Below, one piece after another: positions 1-13,462 of a stretch of DNA of 64,000 nucleotides. This DNA comes from VAZQ01 sp963702695. GTDB taxonomy: Bacteria > Pseudomonadota > Alphaproteobacteria > Rhizobiales > Xanthobacteraceae. Position 1 is the stretch's first letter; the number at the start of each line of letters is the position of its first letter. The notes below the pieces were generated by a model. That model saw nothing but the letters and a program-made list of their open reading frames with translations. It did no database searches and had not been told where the DNA came from. The translations under genes were made by a program, and so were the position numbers. Where the stretch lies: positions 1-64,000 of the forward strand of contig CAVPDS010000001.1 of assembly GCA_963702695.1 (NCBI GenBank). Direction: 5' to 3'.

Positions 1-412
<412 letters not shown>

Positions 413-845
413 TCGCTCTCATCATCAATGCCCATCCCGCTCGGCAGCGGAAACCCTGCGCGCGTCGTCCGGAGCTTGCGCTCCTCGCAACAGTTCGCAC
501 GGCCGGACATCGATATTTGAAAGACCAGCTTGTCTTCGGACCGTTCCGACGGCGTGCGGTCAAGCAGCCGACAAAAACGTCGCACATGATCGGCATCACG
601 ATGGATGCGGTCACGCGAGACGCTCGGAGATAGCGCAACGGTCGCGACGCGGCCCGCGATGACTTTCGTCATCATGGCCGTTGCCACGATCGCTGCTCGG
701 AGCGATCCTACCTCTTCACGATGTCAGATATCACGCGAACTGCGGGCCTTGCGGCGCGCAGCATTGCGATCCCGTGATTTGCATCACACGAAACGCAATC
801 TTACGCGGAATTGTTTTTCTCAACGGACGAACATGGCACCCCGGC
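413..845 (-). other. Internal transcribed spacer between tRNA-Ala and 23S
   Basis: About 430 bases with no coding or RNA gene that I can recognise. Small open frames on both strands are not credible because the region lies inside the rRNA transcript. It should contain the 23S processing stem but I could not fix its arms by eye. Confidence 0.8.
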
Positions 846-921
846 TGGTGGAGCCAGACGGGATCGAACCGACGACCTCCTGCTTGCAAAGCAGGCGCTC
901 TCCCAACTGAGCTATGGCCCC
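846..921 (-). tRNA. tRNA-Ala (anticodon TGC)
   Basis: The minus strand reads GGGGCCATAGCTCAGTTGGG at the 5' end (921 downward), a CTTTGCAAG anticodon loop giving TGC, a GGTTCGATCCC T-arm and an encoded CCA at 846-848. Length is 76 bases. It sits inside the rRNA spacer next to tRNA-Ile, the usual arrangement in alphaproteobacteria. Confidence 0.97.
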
Positions 922-935
922 GCCGGAGGACAGAA

Positions 936-979
936 GACAGACGACGGAGAACAGATGACGCTCCCATCCGTCGTCTGTC
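936..979. repeat. 13-bp inverted repeat between tRNA-Ala and tRNA-Ile
   Basis: GACAGACGACGGA at 936-948 is perfectly complementary to TCCGTCGTCTGTC at 967-979, with an 18-base loop. A further partial copy of the right arm (CTGTCGTCTG) lies at 989-998. The hairpin would form in the rRNA precursor and could be a processing site. Confidence 0.7.
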
Positions 980-1002
980 GCCTGCTGTCTGTCGTCTGAT
1001 AA

Positions 1003-1079
1003 TGGTGGGCCTGGGAAGACTTGAACTTCCGACCTCACGCTTATCAAGCGCGCGCTCTAACCAACTGAGCTACAAGCCC
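1003..1079 (-). tRNA. tRNA-Ile (anticodon GAT)
   Basis: On the minus strand GGGCTTGTAGCTCAGTTGGT starts at 1079, the anticodon loop CTTGATAAG gives GAT, and an encoded CCA lies at 1003-1005. Length is 77 bases. The spacer from here to the 16S 3' end (1080-1311) carries imperfect CAGTGATCAG / CTGATTACTG inverted copies and no gene. Confidence 0.97.
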
Positions 1080-1305
1080 GCTCCAGGGATCAGTGATCAG
1101 ATACCAGCAATCAGAAACGCACATTCCATCTGATTACTGAATACTGATTACCGACCACTGGCCTGGGCTCGTCCGTGAAGAAAGAGAAGCGTAGACGGCG
1201 GTGTCCCGCAATGGGCACGATCGAGCGGGTCTCGCGACCTGATCGAACGGCCCTGATGTTTCCAAGAGATCCGATAGAGAGCGCGTGAGGCGCCTCTGAA
1301 GGATC

Positions 1306-2804
<1,499 letters not shown>

Positions 2805-3266
2805 GGATGAGAACTTTTGAAACCGGCTTGGTCACGTTTGCGCGTCGCAATGCTTGCGAACTTGCGTTCGCCCGCATCGTAACTTTGACGAGGTCCCACT
2901 CTGTTCGTGCGCGCTCAAGCGCGTCAGCGATTGCTCGCCTTCCCGCCTGCCGCTTCACGTCCACAGTGTTGACCTGAAACGTGTACCGCCGAAGTCTCGT
3001 CCGGCCGCCTCTCTTGCAAAGAAGCTTCTCATCGAAACCTCTCCGCCCGAGGAAGCGGCCCGCAAGGACTCCGCCGTCCACGTTTCTCTTTCTTCCGATT
3101 CACTTGTCAAACAGCCCGGAGCCTGGCGGCCCCGCCCTCCGGTGAACCGGAAGGCCGCCGAAGCTGAAAGCCCCCGATGACTGTCGGGAGCTTTTCACCT
3201 CTATCAGTGAGGAGCTTCGGAGACGCGCCATCGCACCGTGTCGGCGGACGGCGACGCCATGGGTGT
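2805..3266 (-). other. rRNA operon leader
   Basis: About 460 bases between the rRNA promoter and 16S. I see no gene on either strand; short open frames here overlap the leader transcript and lack ribosome binding sites. TTGACA-like words occur again inside it on the minus strand (near 3105) but without a good -10 box. Confidence 0.6.
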
Positions 3267-3295
3267 GTTATATGTTGGCGCTCCGACCCTGTCAA
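3267..3295 (-). promoter_or_regulatory. Sigma-70 promoter of the rRNA operon
   Basis: The minus strand has TTGACA at 3295-3290, a 17-base spacer and TATAAC at 3272-3267. This is close to consensus and points at the 16S gene. No other promoter of comparable quality was seen upstream. Confidence 0.85.
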
Positions 3296-3828
3296 CCGTT
3301 TCGCCACCAAATTTTGGTAGCTCTACACCCGCGCCGGGCAAGGCCGACTGGGCGCGGCTAGCGCCTGGTCGTGATTGTCATATAAGAACGATCGAACGAG
3401 CCGTATACTCGGATTCCGCAAACCCGGATTCGCGAACGAGCTGAGGTTGGAACTCCAGCAAGCGCGCGCTGGAGGAGCTGATCTGGTGGGCCGCCACGAG
3501 CCCCATCTGCCTGAACGGCGGACACGCCCGCCGCGAAACGTGTGCTCCCGTCCCCCCACGCCGCACTTGGGCCACATTTTTCCTTCCCCCTTAGAGCCGG
3601 CGGGAGGTGTCAAGTTCGGGGGGATCAGCGCCGACGTCACGGGGGGTCTGTGACCAAGCGCTTCACCCGATAATACGCGAAGAACGACGGGCCCGGTCCA
3701 TTGACGGATCGCGTTGGCCACGGCAACGTGCCGCGATTCGAAATCGAAGGCCGGTCGTTCGGCCGCGTTTGGCACCTCAGAGTGTTGTAGCGGCAGGCCA
3801 CCCGCAATGGGTGGAGGGGACGTCGGCC
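3296..3828. other. Intergenic region between rrn promoter and M23 peptidase gene
   Basis: About 530 bases. The peptidase reading frame is open back to 3607, but the translated stretch before 3829 is arginine-rich and does not look like protein. It likely carries UP or Fis-type elements for the rRNA promoter on one side and the peptidase promoter on the other; I could not assign either with confidence. Confidence 0.5.
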
Positions 3829-5838
3829 TTGGATCACGGCAAGCGGCGCAGCGCATACCGATCCGCGGTGGAAGCCGAGCAGCTCGATCTCGGCAACGAA
3901 CCTCCGCTTTCCGTCGACGGCGGCCCGGGCGGGCTGATCGATCGGCGGCGCGTTTCGGTGCAATGGTTTTCGGGCACGATCCTGACCGGGCTTTGCGGCG
4001 CTGCTCTCATGGGCGGCGCCGTTTTTGCTGCCCTGGATGGACAGACCAACTTCGCCACCGTTCCCGAGCGGGTCGGGGTCGCCCTGCGGGCGGCCGGGAA
4101 CCTTGCGGAGCGACTGGTTGCAAGCACCCGCAAGGGCGACCGGCTGCCGGCGGCGGGCGAAGCCAGCAATCACCGGCAGGTCATCCGGATCAGCGCCACC
4201 ACCCGCGTCGGCAACCGCGAGGTCGTGCGGGTACGACCCTTCGTACGGGTATCGGGCAATCTTTCGCTCTCGGTGACCGAACTTTCCGCCGGCATTCCAC
4301 CCTTCAATCCGCAAAAAATGATGCTCGCGGATGGCGGCCCCGAGGCCGTGGCGCCGGAGGAAGCTCCCGAGGGCGAGATCGACGCCGAAGTCTCCTTCGT
4401 CACCCGCGATCTGTCGCCGGTGCTGCCGCGCGCCAAGCTCGCGAGCGCAGCCGTCGTCCCGATGGACGACATCATCGTCGCCGTGCGTGACGCAGCCAAT
4501 TGGACCGGCAGCCTGCCGCCCGCCCGTTACGCGACCGCCAGCATTCCGACCGACACCAAGTTCGCTTACGCGGCGGATGGCGACATCGACCCCTACATCG
4601 GCATGGTCACGCGCATCGCGCCGGAGAACATCACGCTGCTGCCCAAGACCACCGCACAGACGACTGGAGGCAACGACTGGACCGAGCGGGTGGTCGCCTT
4701 GAAGAAGGGCGACACGGTCGGGTCCACGCTGCGCGATCTCGGCGCAAAGCCGGAGGACATCAAGCAAATCCTCTCGATGCTCGGCAGCCGGCGCGACGGC
4801 GCCGTCAAGGAAGGCCAGAAGCTGCGCGTGCTCCTCGCCCCGACCGACGACAAGCGGGTCCAGCCGATCCGGGTGATCTTGGGAAGCGATACCGCGACCG
4901 ATGCGATCGTGGCGCTCTCCGACAGCGGCAAATACGTCGCCGTCGACGTACGCAGCGTCACTGAGGTCGCCAGAGCGAAGACGCGGGACGACGAAGAGGA
5001 AGACGACGGCAGCGGCGTGCGGCTCTACCAGAGTCTCTACGAGACGGCGCTGCGCCGCCAAGTGCCGCGCCCTGTGATCGACGACCTCATTCGCATCTAT
5101 TCCTACGATGTCGATTTCCAGCGCAAGGTCCAGCCCGGCAACTCCTTCGAGGTCTTGTTCGCGGGCGAAGACGAGACCAGCGAGAAGAACGACGTCCTGT
5201 TCGCCGCGCTGACCGCCAACGGCGAGACCAAGCGGTTCTATCGCTACCAATCCAATGACGACGGCCTGGTCGACTACTACGACGAGACCGGCAAGAGCGC
5301 GAAGAAGTTCCTGGTCCGCAAGCCGGCGGCCGAAGGCATCATGCGCTCGGGCTTCGGCGAACGTAGCCATCCGCTGCTGCATTACACCCGCATGCACACC
5401 GGTGTGGACTGGGCCGCGCCGATGGGGACGCCGATCTACGCGTCCGGCAACGGCGAGATCGAGAAGATCGGCTGGGAAGGCGGTTACGGACGCTACATCC
5501 GCGTTCGTCACGCCAATGGCTATGAAACCGGCTACGGACACATGTCGGCGTTCGCGCGCGGCATGGAAGTCGGCAAGAAGGTCCGCCAGGGCCAGGTGAT
5601 CGGTTATGTCGGATCGACTGGCCTCTCGACCGGCGCCCACCTGCACTACGAAATCCTGATCAACGGCCGCTTCGTCGATCCGATGAAGGTCAAGCTGCCG
5701 CGCGGCCGCGTGCTTGACGGTCCGTTGCTCGCCAACTTCGAGCAGGAGCGCGACCGCATGGACAACATGATGACCCGCAACGCGCCTGTTGCGCGCGCGG
5801 CGCCAGCGCCGAGGGTCGCGCAAACCATTGACCGCTAA
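3829..5838 (+). CDS. M23 family zinc metallopeptidase (peptidoglycan hydrolase, LytM type)
   Basis: Cuts peptide cross-bridges of murein in the periplasm. A hydrophobic segment near residues 45-65 (WFSGTILTGLCGAALMGG) anchors the protein to the inner membrane. A long middle part includes an opacity-associated/LysM-like stretch (VVALKKGDTVGSTLRDLG). The C-terminal LytM domain has the zinc ligands HxxxD (MHTGVDWAAP) and HxH (GAHLHYEI). Length about 669 residues. The frame is open much further upstream, but the first good ribosome site is GGAGGGG at 3813-3819, nine bases before the TTG at 3829; a GTG at 3811 is the alternative. The start is therefore uncertain. The gene stands alone between the rRNA promoter and a small conserved gene. 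Confidence 0.88.
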   Translation: MDHGKRRSAYRSAVEAEQLDLGNEPPLSVDGGPGGLIDRRRVSVQWFSGTILTGLCGAALMGGAVFAALDGQTNFATVPERVGVALRAAGNLAERLVASTRKGDRLPAAGEASNHRQVIRISATTRVGNREVVRVRPFVRVSGNLSLSVTELSAGIPPFNPQKMMLADGGPEAVAPEEAPEGEIDAEVSFVTRDLSPVLPRAKLASAAVVPMDDIIVAVRDAANWTGSLPPARYATASIPTDTKFAYAADGDIDPYIGMVTRIAPENITLLPKTTAQTTGGNDWTERVVALKKGDTVGSTLRDLGAKPEDIKQILSMLGSRRDGAVKEGQKLRVLLAPTDDKRVQPIRVILGSDTATDAIVALSDSGKYVAVDVRSVTEVARAKTRDDEEEDDGSGVRLYQSLYETALRRQVPRPVIDDLIRIYSYDVDFQRKVQPGNSFEVLFAGEDETSEKNDVLFAALTANGETKRFYRYQSNDDGLVDYYDETGKSAKKFLVRKPAAEGIMRSGFGERSHPLLHYTRMHTGVDWAAPMGTPIYASGNGEIEKIGWEGGYGRYIRVRHANGYETGYGHMSAFARGMEVGKKVRQGQVIGYVGSTGLSTGAHLHYEILINGRFVDPMKVKLPRGRVLDGPLLANFEQERDRMDNMMTRNAPVARAAPAPRVAQTIDR

Positions 5839-5886
5839 GGCGCGAGCCCCGGGGATCTTCCCGCAAGCGGTGATCCGGAGGCCTTA

Positions 5887-6264
5887 GTGAGTGATCCCCG
5901 CTCCATCACGAAGCACATCGAGGTTCATTCGAGCCGGTTGTGGGCGTTCTTTCACATGAAAATCACCGATTTGCTGTTCCGCAACACACTCGCCGCGGAC
6001 GACTTCGGCATTTCGCTGGTGAAGGTGAGCTTCTGGCTGACCCCTTGGATCAGGTCCGACGAACATCTGCCGATGTCACATATCGCCGAGGTCACGCACG
6101 AGCGCGGCCTGATCTGGGACAAGGTCATCATCGAGAGCAGCGGCGGCCTCAATCCGCTGACGATCGAAGGGCTGCCCAAAGGCAGCGCCCGTCAATTCGT
6201 CGAACACGTGCGCCAGCGAATGAATCAAGCTCCGTCGGCAACCCCGGCCGCGCCGCGGGCGTGA
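5887..6264 (+). CDS. Conserved hypothetical protein (125 aa)
   Basis: Begins with GTG 48 bases after the M23 peptidase gene and is probably co-transcribed with it. The protein has no signal peptide and no clear membrane helix. Central part with alternating hydrophobic residues (GISLVKVSFWLTPW, HIAEVTHERGLIWDKVIIES) suggests a small beta-rich fold reminiscent of bacterial PH-like domains, which is inference. The C-terminus is a Pro/Ala-rich tail. I do not recognise a named family. Confidence 0.7.
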   Translation: MSDPRSITKHIEVHSSRLWAFFHMKITDLLFRNTLAADDFGISLVKVSFWLTPWIRSDEHLPMSHIAEVTHERGLIWDKVIIESSGGLNPLTIEGLPKGSARQFVEHVRQRMNQAPSATPAAPRA

Positions 6265-6369
6265 CCTTCACACCAAGCCGGGGGTTGTCCCGGACGACCC
6301 GCATGGTCGATCCGGGACCCAACTCTTCACACGCTCACGTGACCCAATACGCGAAGGCTGTTCAACTCA

Positions 6370-8964
<2,595 letters not shown>

Positions 8965-9135
8965 GGCTTTCCTTCCCATGTGGCGAAGGGTTCTGACGGC
9001 CATAAGCAACCGCCGGCCGGTCCCTGACGGCGGCCAGCCTCGTGATATGTAAGTGCACCTTGTGCCTGGGAAAGAGGTCTGCCGCAGCGATTTGCGCGGT
9101 TTACCGACGCGGTTAAGCCGGCTTTCGCACCCTGG

Positions 9136-10938
9136 TCAGCCCGTCACCAGCGGGGGATTGGAGCTGTCCGATGCTGGGCGGGCGACTTCCGTGACCATGA
9201 ACTGTGTCCTGGCGAGTTCGGCGAAATGGCCGCCAAGCCGGACAAGCTCGTCGAAGGTCCCGGACTCGATGATGTGGCCGCCCTGGAACACCATGACGCG
9301 CGATGCGTTGCGCACCGTTGCGAGGCGGTGCGCGATCACGAAGGTCGTGCGGCCTTTCATGACCTCAACCAGCGCCCCCTGCACGCGCGCTTCCGTCAGC
9401 GCGTCGAGCGCGCTGGTCGCCTCGTCGAGGATCAGGATCGGCGGGTCCTTGAGCAGCGCGCGGGCGATCGAGAGACGCTGGCGCTCACCGCCCGAGAGCA
9501 GCCGCCCCCGCTCGCCGACCGCCGCTTCGAACGATTGCGGATTGCTCTCGATCACGTCGAGAACCTGCGCCCGCGCGCAGGCCTCGCGCATTTCCTCCTC
9601 GGTGGCATCGGGCTTGCCGACGCGCAGGTTGTCGGCGATCGAGCGATTGAACAGCAGCGCCTCCTGGAACACGACGCCGATGTTATGGCGCAGCGCCGAA
9701 AGCTGGAGCGCGCGGATATCCATGCCGTCGATCTTGATCGAGCCGGATTGCGGGTCGAACGCGCGATGGAGCAACGCCAGTGCGGTCGACTTGCCTGCCC
9801 CGGTGGCCCCGACCAGCGCGACGGTTTCGCCCGGAAGAGCGGTGAAGTTCAGGTCGGCCACCGCCGGCCGCTTGCCGTCGTAGGAGTAAGAGACATCCTT
9901 GAATTCGACCAGGCCGCGCACGCGGCCGGGATCGACGGCGTCCGGCCGGTCGCGGATCGCAGGCTCGGTATCGAGCACGTCGAAGAATTCGGCGACCCGC
10001 GGCGCGTCCATGACCATGCGGTTGGCGAAATGCACGACCTGCTCGAGCCGGCTGACCAGCATCGTCGCGAAACTCATGAACATCACGATCTCGCCGACCG
10101 TGGTGAGCCCCTCGATGTAGAACCAGACGCCGACGATGAGGATCGAGAGCATCGTCAGCGTCGTCGAGGCGCGGGTCAGCACCGCCGCCAACGCCCACCA
10201 CGACAGCACCGGGATCTGGGCGTTGAGCATCAGGTCGCCGACATTCTTGAGCCCCGATACCTCGTGTTCGATCCGGGAGAAGCTCTGCACCAGCGCGATA
10301 TTGCCCAGCGTATCGGAGGTGCGCTCGGCGAGGTCGGAGTAATGAGTCTCCACCGCCGCTTGCAGCGTCTCGGTCTTGTGCAGAACCATGGCGATCAGCG
10401 TCGCGAAGATTACGCACAGCACGATCAGCAGCAGAGCGAAGCGCCAGTTGAGGAAGAGCGTCAGCGGCAGCAGGACGATGAGCGAGAGGAAGCTCGAGAA
10501 ATTCTCGCGGAAGAAGTACAGCCAAAGACCCCAAAGGGTGTTCGTGCCGGTGATCATCACTTTCATCAGCCGGCCGGAATGGCTGCCGGTGTGATAGCTC
10601 AGCGGCAATTGCAGTACGTGCTCGAAGTACTGGGTCCGCACCACCTGGCTGTGCCGGTGCGCCAGGCGGTCGGCATGCAGCGCCACCAGGGTGCCCGCGG
10701 CGATCGAAAAAATCCCGAAGGCCGTCCACCCGCCAACCAGCAGGAACAAGGTCGACCAACGCAGTTGCTCGGATTTGCCCTGCGCCTCGGCGAGAATGTC
10801 GACAATGCGCCCGAACAGAATCGGCTCAACGAACATCGCCATGGCGAGCGCGACATCGGCGACCGCCAGGGTCCAGCCGAGGCGCGCTTCGTGCCCGAGC
10901 AGTTCGAGAACCCGGATGTAGAGTCGCAGGAGTTTCAT
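9136..10938 (-). CDS. ndvA: Cyclic beta-1,2-glucan ABC exporter NdvA (ChvA)
   Basis: Half-size ABC exporter with permease and ATPase in one chain of 600 residues, the normal NdvA length. The first 320 residues hold about six membrane helices; the ATPase domain has Walker A GATGAGKST, signature LSGGERQRLS and Walker B ILILDEATSALD. The N-terminus (LGHEARLGWTLAVADVALA, EPILFGRIVDILA) is typical of the NdvA/ChvA subgroup, which exports cyclic glucan to the periplasm for osmotic adaptation and host interaction in rhizobia. It precedes clpB on the same strand with a 171-base gap, so separate transcription is likely. Substrate is inferred from family. Confidence 0.9.
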   Translation of the reverse strand: MKLLRLYIRVLELLGHEARLGWTLAVADVALAMAMFVEPILFGRIVDILAEAQGKSEQLRWSTLFLLVGGWTAFGIFSIAAGTLVALHADRLAHRHSQVVRTQYFEHVLQLPLSYHTGSHSGRLMKVMITGTNTLWGLWLYFFRENFSSFLSLIVLLPLTLFLNWRFALLLIVLCVIFATLIAMVLHKTETLQAAVETHYSDLAERTSDTLGNIALVQSFSRIEHEVSGLKNVGDLMLNAQIPVLSWWALAAVLTRASTTLTMLSILIVGVWFYIEGLTTVGEIVMFMSFATMLVSRLEQVVHFANRMVMDAPRVAEFFDVLDTEPAIRDRPDAVDPGRVRGLVEFKDVSYSYDGKRPAVADLNFTALPGETVALVGATGAGKSTALALLHRAFDPQSGSIKIDGMDIRALQLSALRHNIGVVFQEALLFNRSIADNLRVGKPDATEEEMREACARAQVLDVIESNPQSFEAAVGERGRLLSGGERQRLSIARALLKDPPILILDEATSALDALTEARVQGALVEVMKGRTTFVIAHRLATVRNASRVMVFQGGHIIESGTFDELVRLGGHFAELARTQFMVTEVARPASDSSNPPLVTG

Positions 10939-11262
10939 GGTGCGGACACGTCCGAGCGCGGGGACGGGGACGTTACCGCGACGCCCTGCCCCCGCAACGA
11001 GCTGTCGCCTGCAATTTCTGGCGCAAATCGTCGTTCAACGCAAAGAACTCGTAATCTTTTTATAATTCAGGCTCTTACGGGTATCATTGCGGAGCCGGCA
11101 GCATTACATTGACTTCGCAACCTGGGGATGGCGCTTGAATTTGTCCGCCCCGATGGAAATGATCGGCGGGGCGGAGGGTCGGTCCTCCGTCGGCGGGACC
11201 CGAGCAGCGAGGCCATCGATCCTCGTGGCCTGCGCAAATGCGGCAAAAATGGCGGATGACAC

Positions 11263-12177
11263 ATGATGAACATTCCGACCGACCTTCTGAGAACGCTGAT
11301 TGCTGTCGTTGACCTGCGAAGCTTCACCAAGGCGGCGCAGTCCCTTGGCATCACCCAGCCGGCGGTGAGCGCGCAAATCAAACGGCTGCAATATCTGCTC
11401 GGCTTCGAACTGCTCGACAAGAGCGCACCGGGCGTGAGCCTGACCCGGCGTGGCGACATCGTCATGGATCACGCGCGGCGGATGCTGACCATCAACGATT
11501 CGATCCTCGAGCTGACCAGCGGACGCCCTTCGGCGCAGACGATCCGCGTCGGAATCCCCGGTGATTACGCCGGGCAGAGACTGCCTGCCACGCTGGCGCG
11601 CTTCCGTCTGCGCTGGCCCGACATCTCATTCAATGTGGTCAGCAGTGGGGTCGAGGGCATGCTCCGCGACCTCAAGCAAGGCGACCTCGACCTTGTCTTT
11701 GCCCTTTCGGAGCCTGAGGAAACCGAGCAGGCGCGGCACCGCTGGACCATCAAACCAGTATGGGTCCGCAGTGAAGCGACCAAATACGATCCTGAAGGCC
11801 CGGTGCCGCTGGTGTCCTACGGCGAAGACTGCGCCTGCCAGCAACTGGCGGTCGCCACGCTCCATCGCGCCGGCCGCGAATGCAACTTCGTGTTCACCTC
11901 ACGCAGCCACCTGAGTCTCGTGGCAGCGGTGGCGGCGGGCTTTGGATTAATGGTGATGCCGCGAGGACGCGCGGCGATGAGCAAGCTCACGATCTGGGAA
12001 GATCCGCCGCTGCCGCCGCTGCCGGATCTTTGTTGTGGGATCTTCTTGCGCGAGACCGGGAACCAGCCCGCGGTCGAGGAACTGGCTGACTATCTCGCCG
12101 CGGATTTGTGGGTGGACTACACCACGCTCGGCCATCGTAATGGGCGCGGCGCACCCGTCATGCGCGCCTCGCGATAG
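11263..12177 (+). CDS. LysR family transcriptional regulator
   Basis: Typical LysR protein of 304 residues. The N-terminal winged helix-turn-helix (residues 4-62) contains SFTKAAQSLGITQPAVSAQI; the rest is a type 2 periplasmic-binding-like effector domain. Two adjacent ATGs at 11263 and 11266 can serve as start. It diverges from ndvA (315 bases between) and converges on a frameshifted NMT1-type binding protein gene, so its target is not evident from context. No ligand can be named. Confidence 0.93.
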   Translation: MMNIPTDLLRTLIAVVDLRSFTKAAQSLGITQPAVSAQIKRLQYLLGFELLDKSAPGVSLTRRGDIVMDHARRMLTINDSILELTSGRPSAQTIRVGIPGDYAGQRLPATLARFRLRWPDISFNVVSSGVEGMLRDLKQGDLDLVFALSEPEETEQARHRWTIKPVWVRSEATKYDPEGPVPLVSYGEDCACQQLAVATLHRAGRECNFVFTSRSHLSLVAAVAAGFGLMVMPRGRAAMSKLTIWEDPPLPPLPDLCCGIFLRETGNQPAVEELADYLAADLWVDYTTLGHRNGRGAPVMRASR

Positions 12178-12199
12178 ATCCGGCGGCGGATTACTCCGG

Positions 12200-13241
12200 C
12201 TAATTGACCTTGCGCTCCGATGCAGGCGGCAGAAACGTCGCATCGAAGATGTCGCCACCCTTCGGCTTGGCCTTGAAGGTGTGGGCCAGCGCCAACTGGC
12301 TGATGGATTCATCGAGCCGCACAGAATCGATCGCCCCGAAGCCGTTCGCCTGCACCTCCGGCGTCAGAATGTTGTCACGGATGACCATCCGCAACCGCTC
12401 AAGCTCGACCCCTTTCCTGGCCACATCCTCGCGCTTGAGCACCGAGTTCGACCGCACCCGCAGGGGACCTGATTGTTTCCCTGAGGCCCTTCACCGTGGC
12501 GTGCAGGAACGCCTTGACGGCCTCCGGCTTTTCGCCGGCGAACTTGGTGTTCACGACCACGGCGCTGCCGTAGAGCTTCATCCCGTAATTCGCCATTTGC
12601 AGCAGCACCACGTCGTCGACGGGGACGCCGCGGTCCTTGATGTCCACATAGACCCGGAACGCATAGCCGAGCGTCGCATCGAGCTGCCCGGCGGCGAGCA
12701 TCGGCACGCGGACCGGGATGCCGATCTTCTCGATCGAGACCTTGGACAGGTCGATCTCGTTGAGCTTGGCGAACAGCGGCCACACCGCAAAGGTCGAGCC
12801 GGTCGGCGGTGCGCCGAGCTTCTTGCCCTCAAGGCTCCTGGGCTCGCCGATGCCGCGGCTCTTGCGGCCGACGATCGCATAAGGCGGCTTGTTGTAGACC
12901 ATGAACACCGCCTTGATCGGGGCCGACGGGTTCTGGTCGCGATACTTGATCAGCGCATTGATGTCGGCAAAGCCCATCTCGTAACTGCCGCTGGCGACGC
13001 GCGTGATCGGCTCGATCGCGGAATTGCCCTCATCGATCGTGACGTCCAGGCCCTCGTCTTTGAAATAGCCCCGGTCCTGCGGCAGCAGAAAGAACGCCGC
13101 CGGTCCCTCCAGCTTTTCGTCGAGCGAGAAATTGATCCTGACCTGAGCCATAGCGGGAGCCGCCAAGGCCGCAACAATCCAGGCCGCCCCCATGAAGATC
13201 GAGGCGGCGCGCGCGAGCCGGGTGAACTGGAAAAGGCCCAT
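12200..13241 (-). pseudogene. NMT1/THI5-type ABC transporter substrate-binding protein, frameshifted
   Basis: Codes for a periplasmic solute-binding protein of the NitT/TauT/thiamine-precursor class: signal peptide at residues 1-32 (IVAALAAPAMAQ), then GYFKDEGLDVTIDEG and a full-length body. The frame is broken near 12446: reading GCGGTCGA(A)CTCGGTG, dropping one A restores A-V-D-S-V-L-K-R and joins the front part to the downstream 12200-12457 frame, which ends normally. One extra base therefore separates a 281-residue front from a 75-residue tail. Start ATG at 13241 follows GGAG. No permease or ATPase gene is adjacent, so it is an orphan receptor. It is related to the intact protein at 62764. 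True pseudogene or sequencing error cannot be told apart here. Confidence 0.82.
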
Positions 13242-13462
13242 GACGGACTCCGCTATACTCCCCGTCTGGCCAACTGCGGTGCTGACAACGCAGCAAAGAA
13301 CAGGACGGTGCAAAGCGCAAGAACAAGATCAGCGCCGCCCCCTGCCCCTCACGCAAAAGGGAACACCACGGCGCGCCCAATCGTCGGCGCCACCCGATTT
13401 TTCTCGGCCAGGGTGGGCCGTGCCGCTGTTAGTATTAGTCACCGAAGCTTAAGTCCCGGTTC

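Noticed and set aside
2854..3180. 108-residue frame in the rRNA leader
   Set aside because: Lies in the untranslated rRNA precursor on the opposite strand.
3637..5823. 728-residue open frame opposite the M23 peptidase
   Set aside because: Antisense shadow; no recognisable domains.
9226..11112. 628-residue open frame opposite ndvA
   Set aside because: Translation is Arg/His/Gln-rich without motifs; mirror of the NdvA frame.
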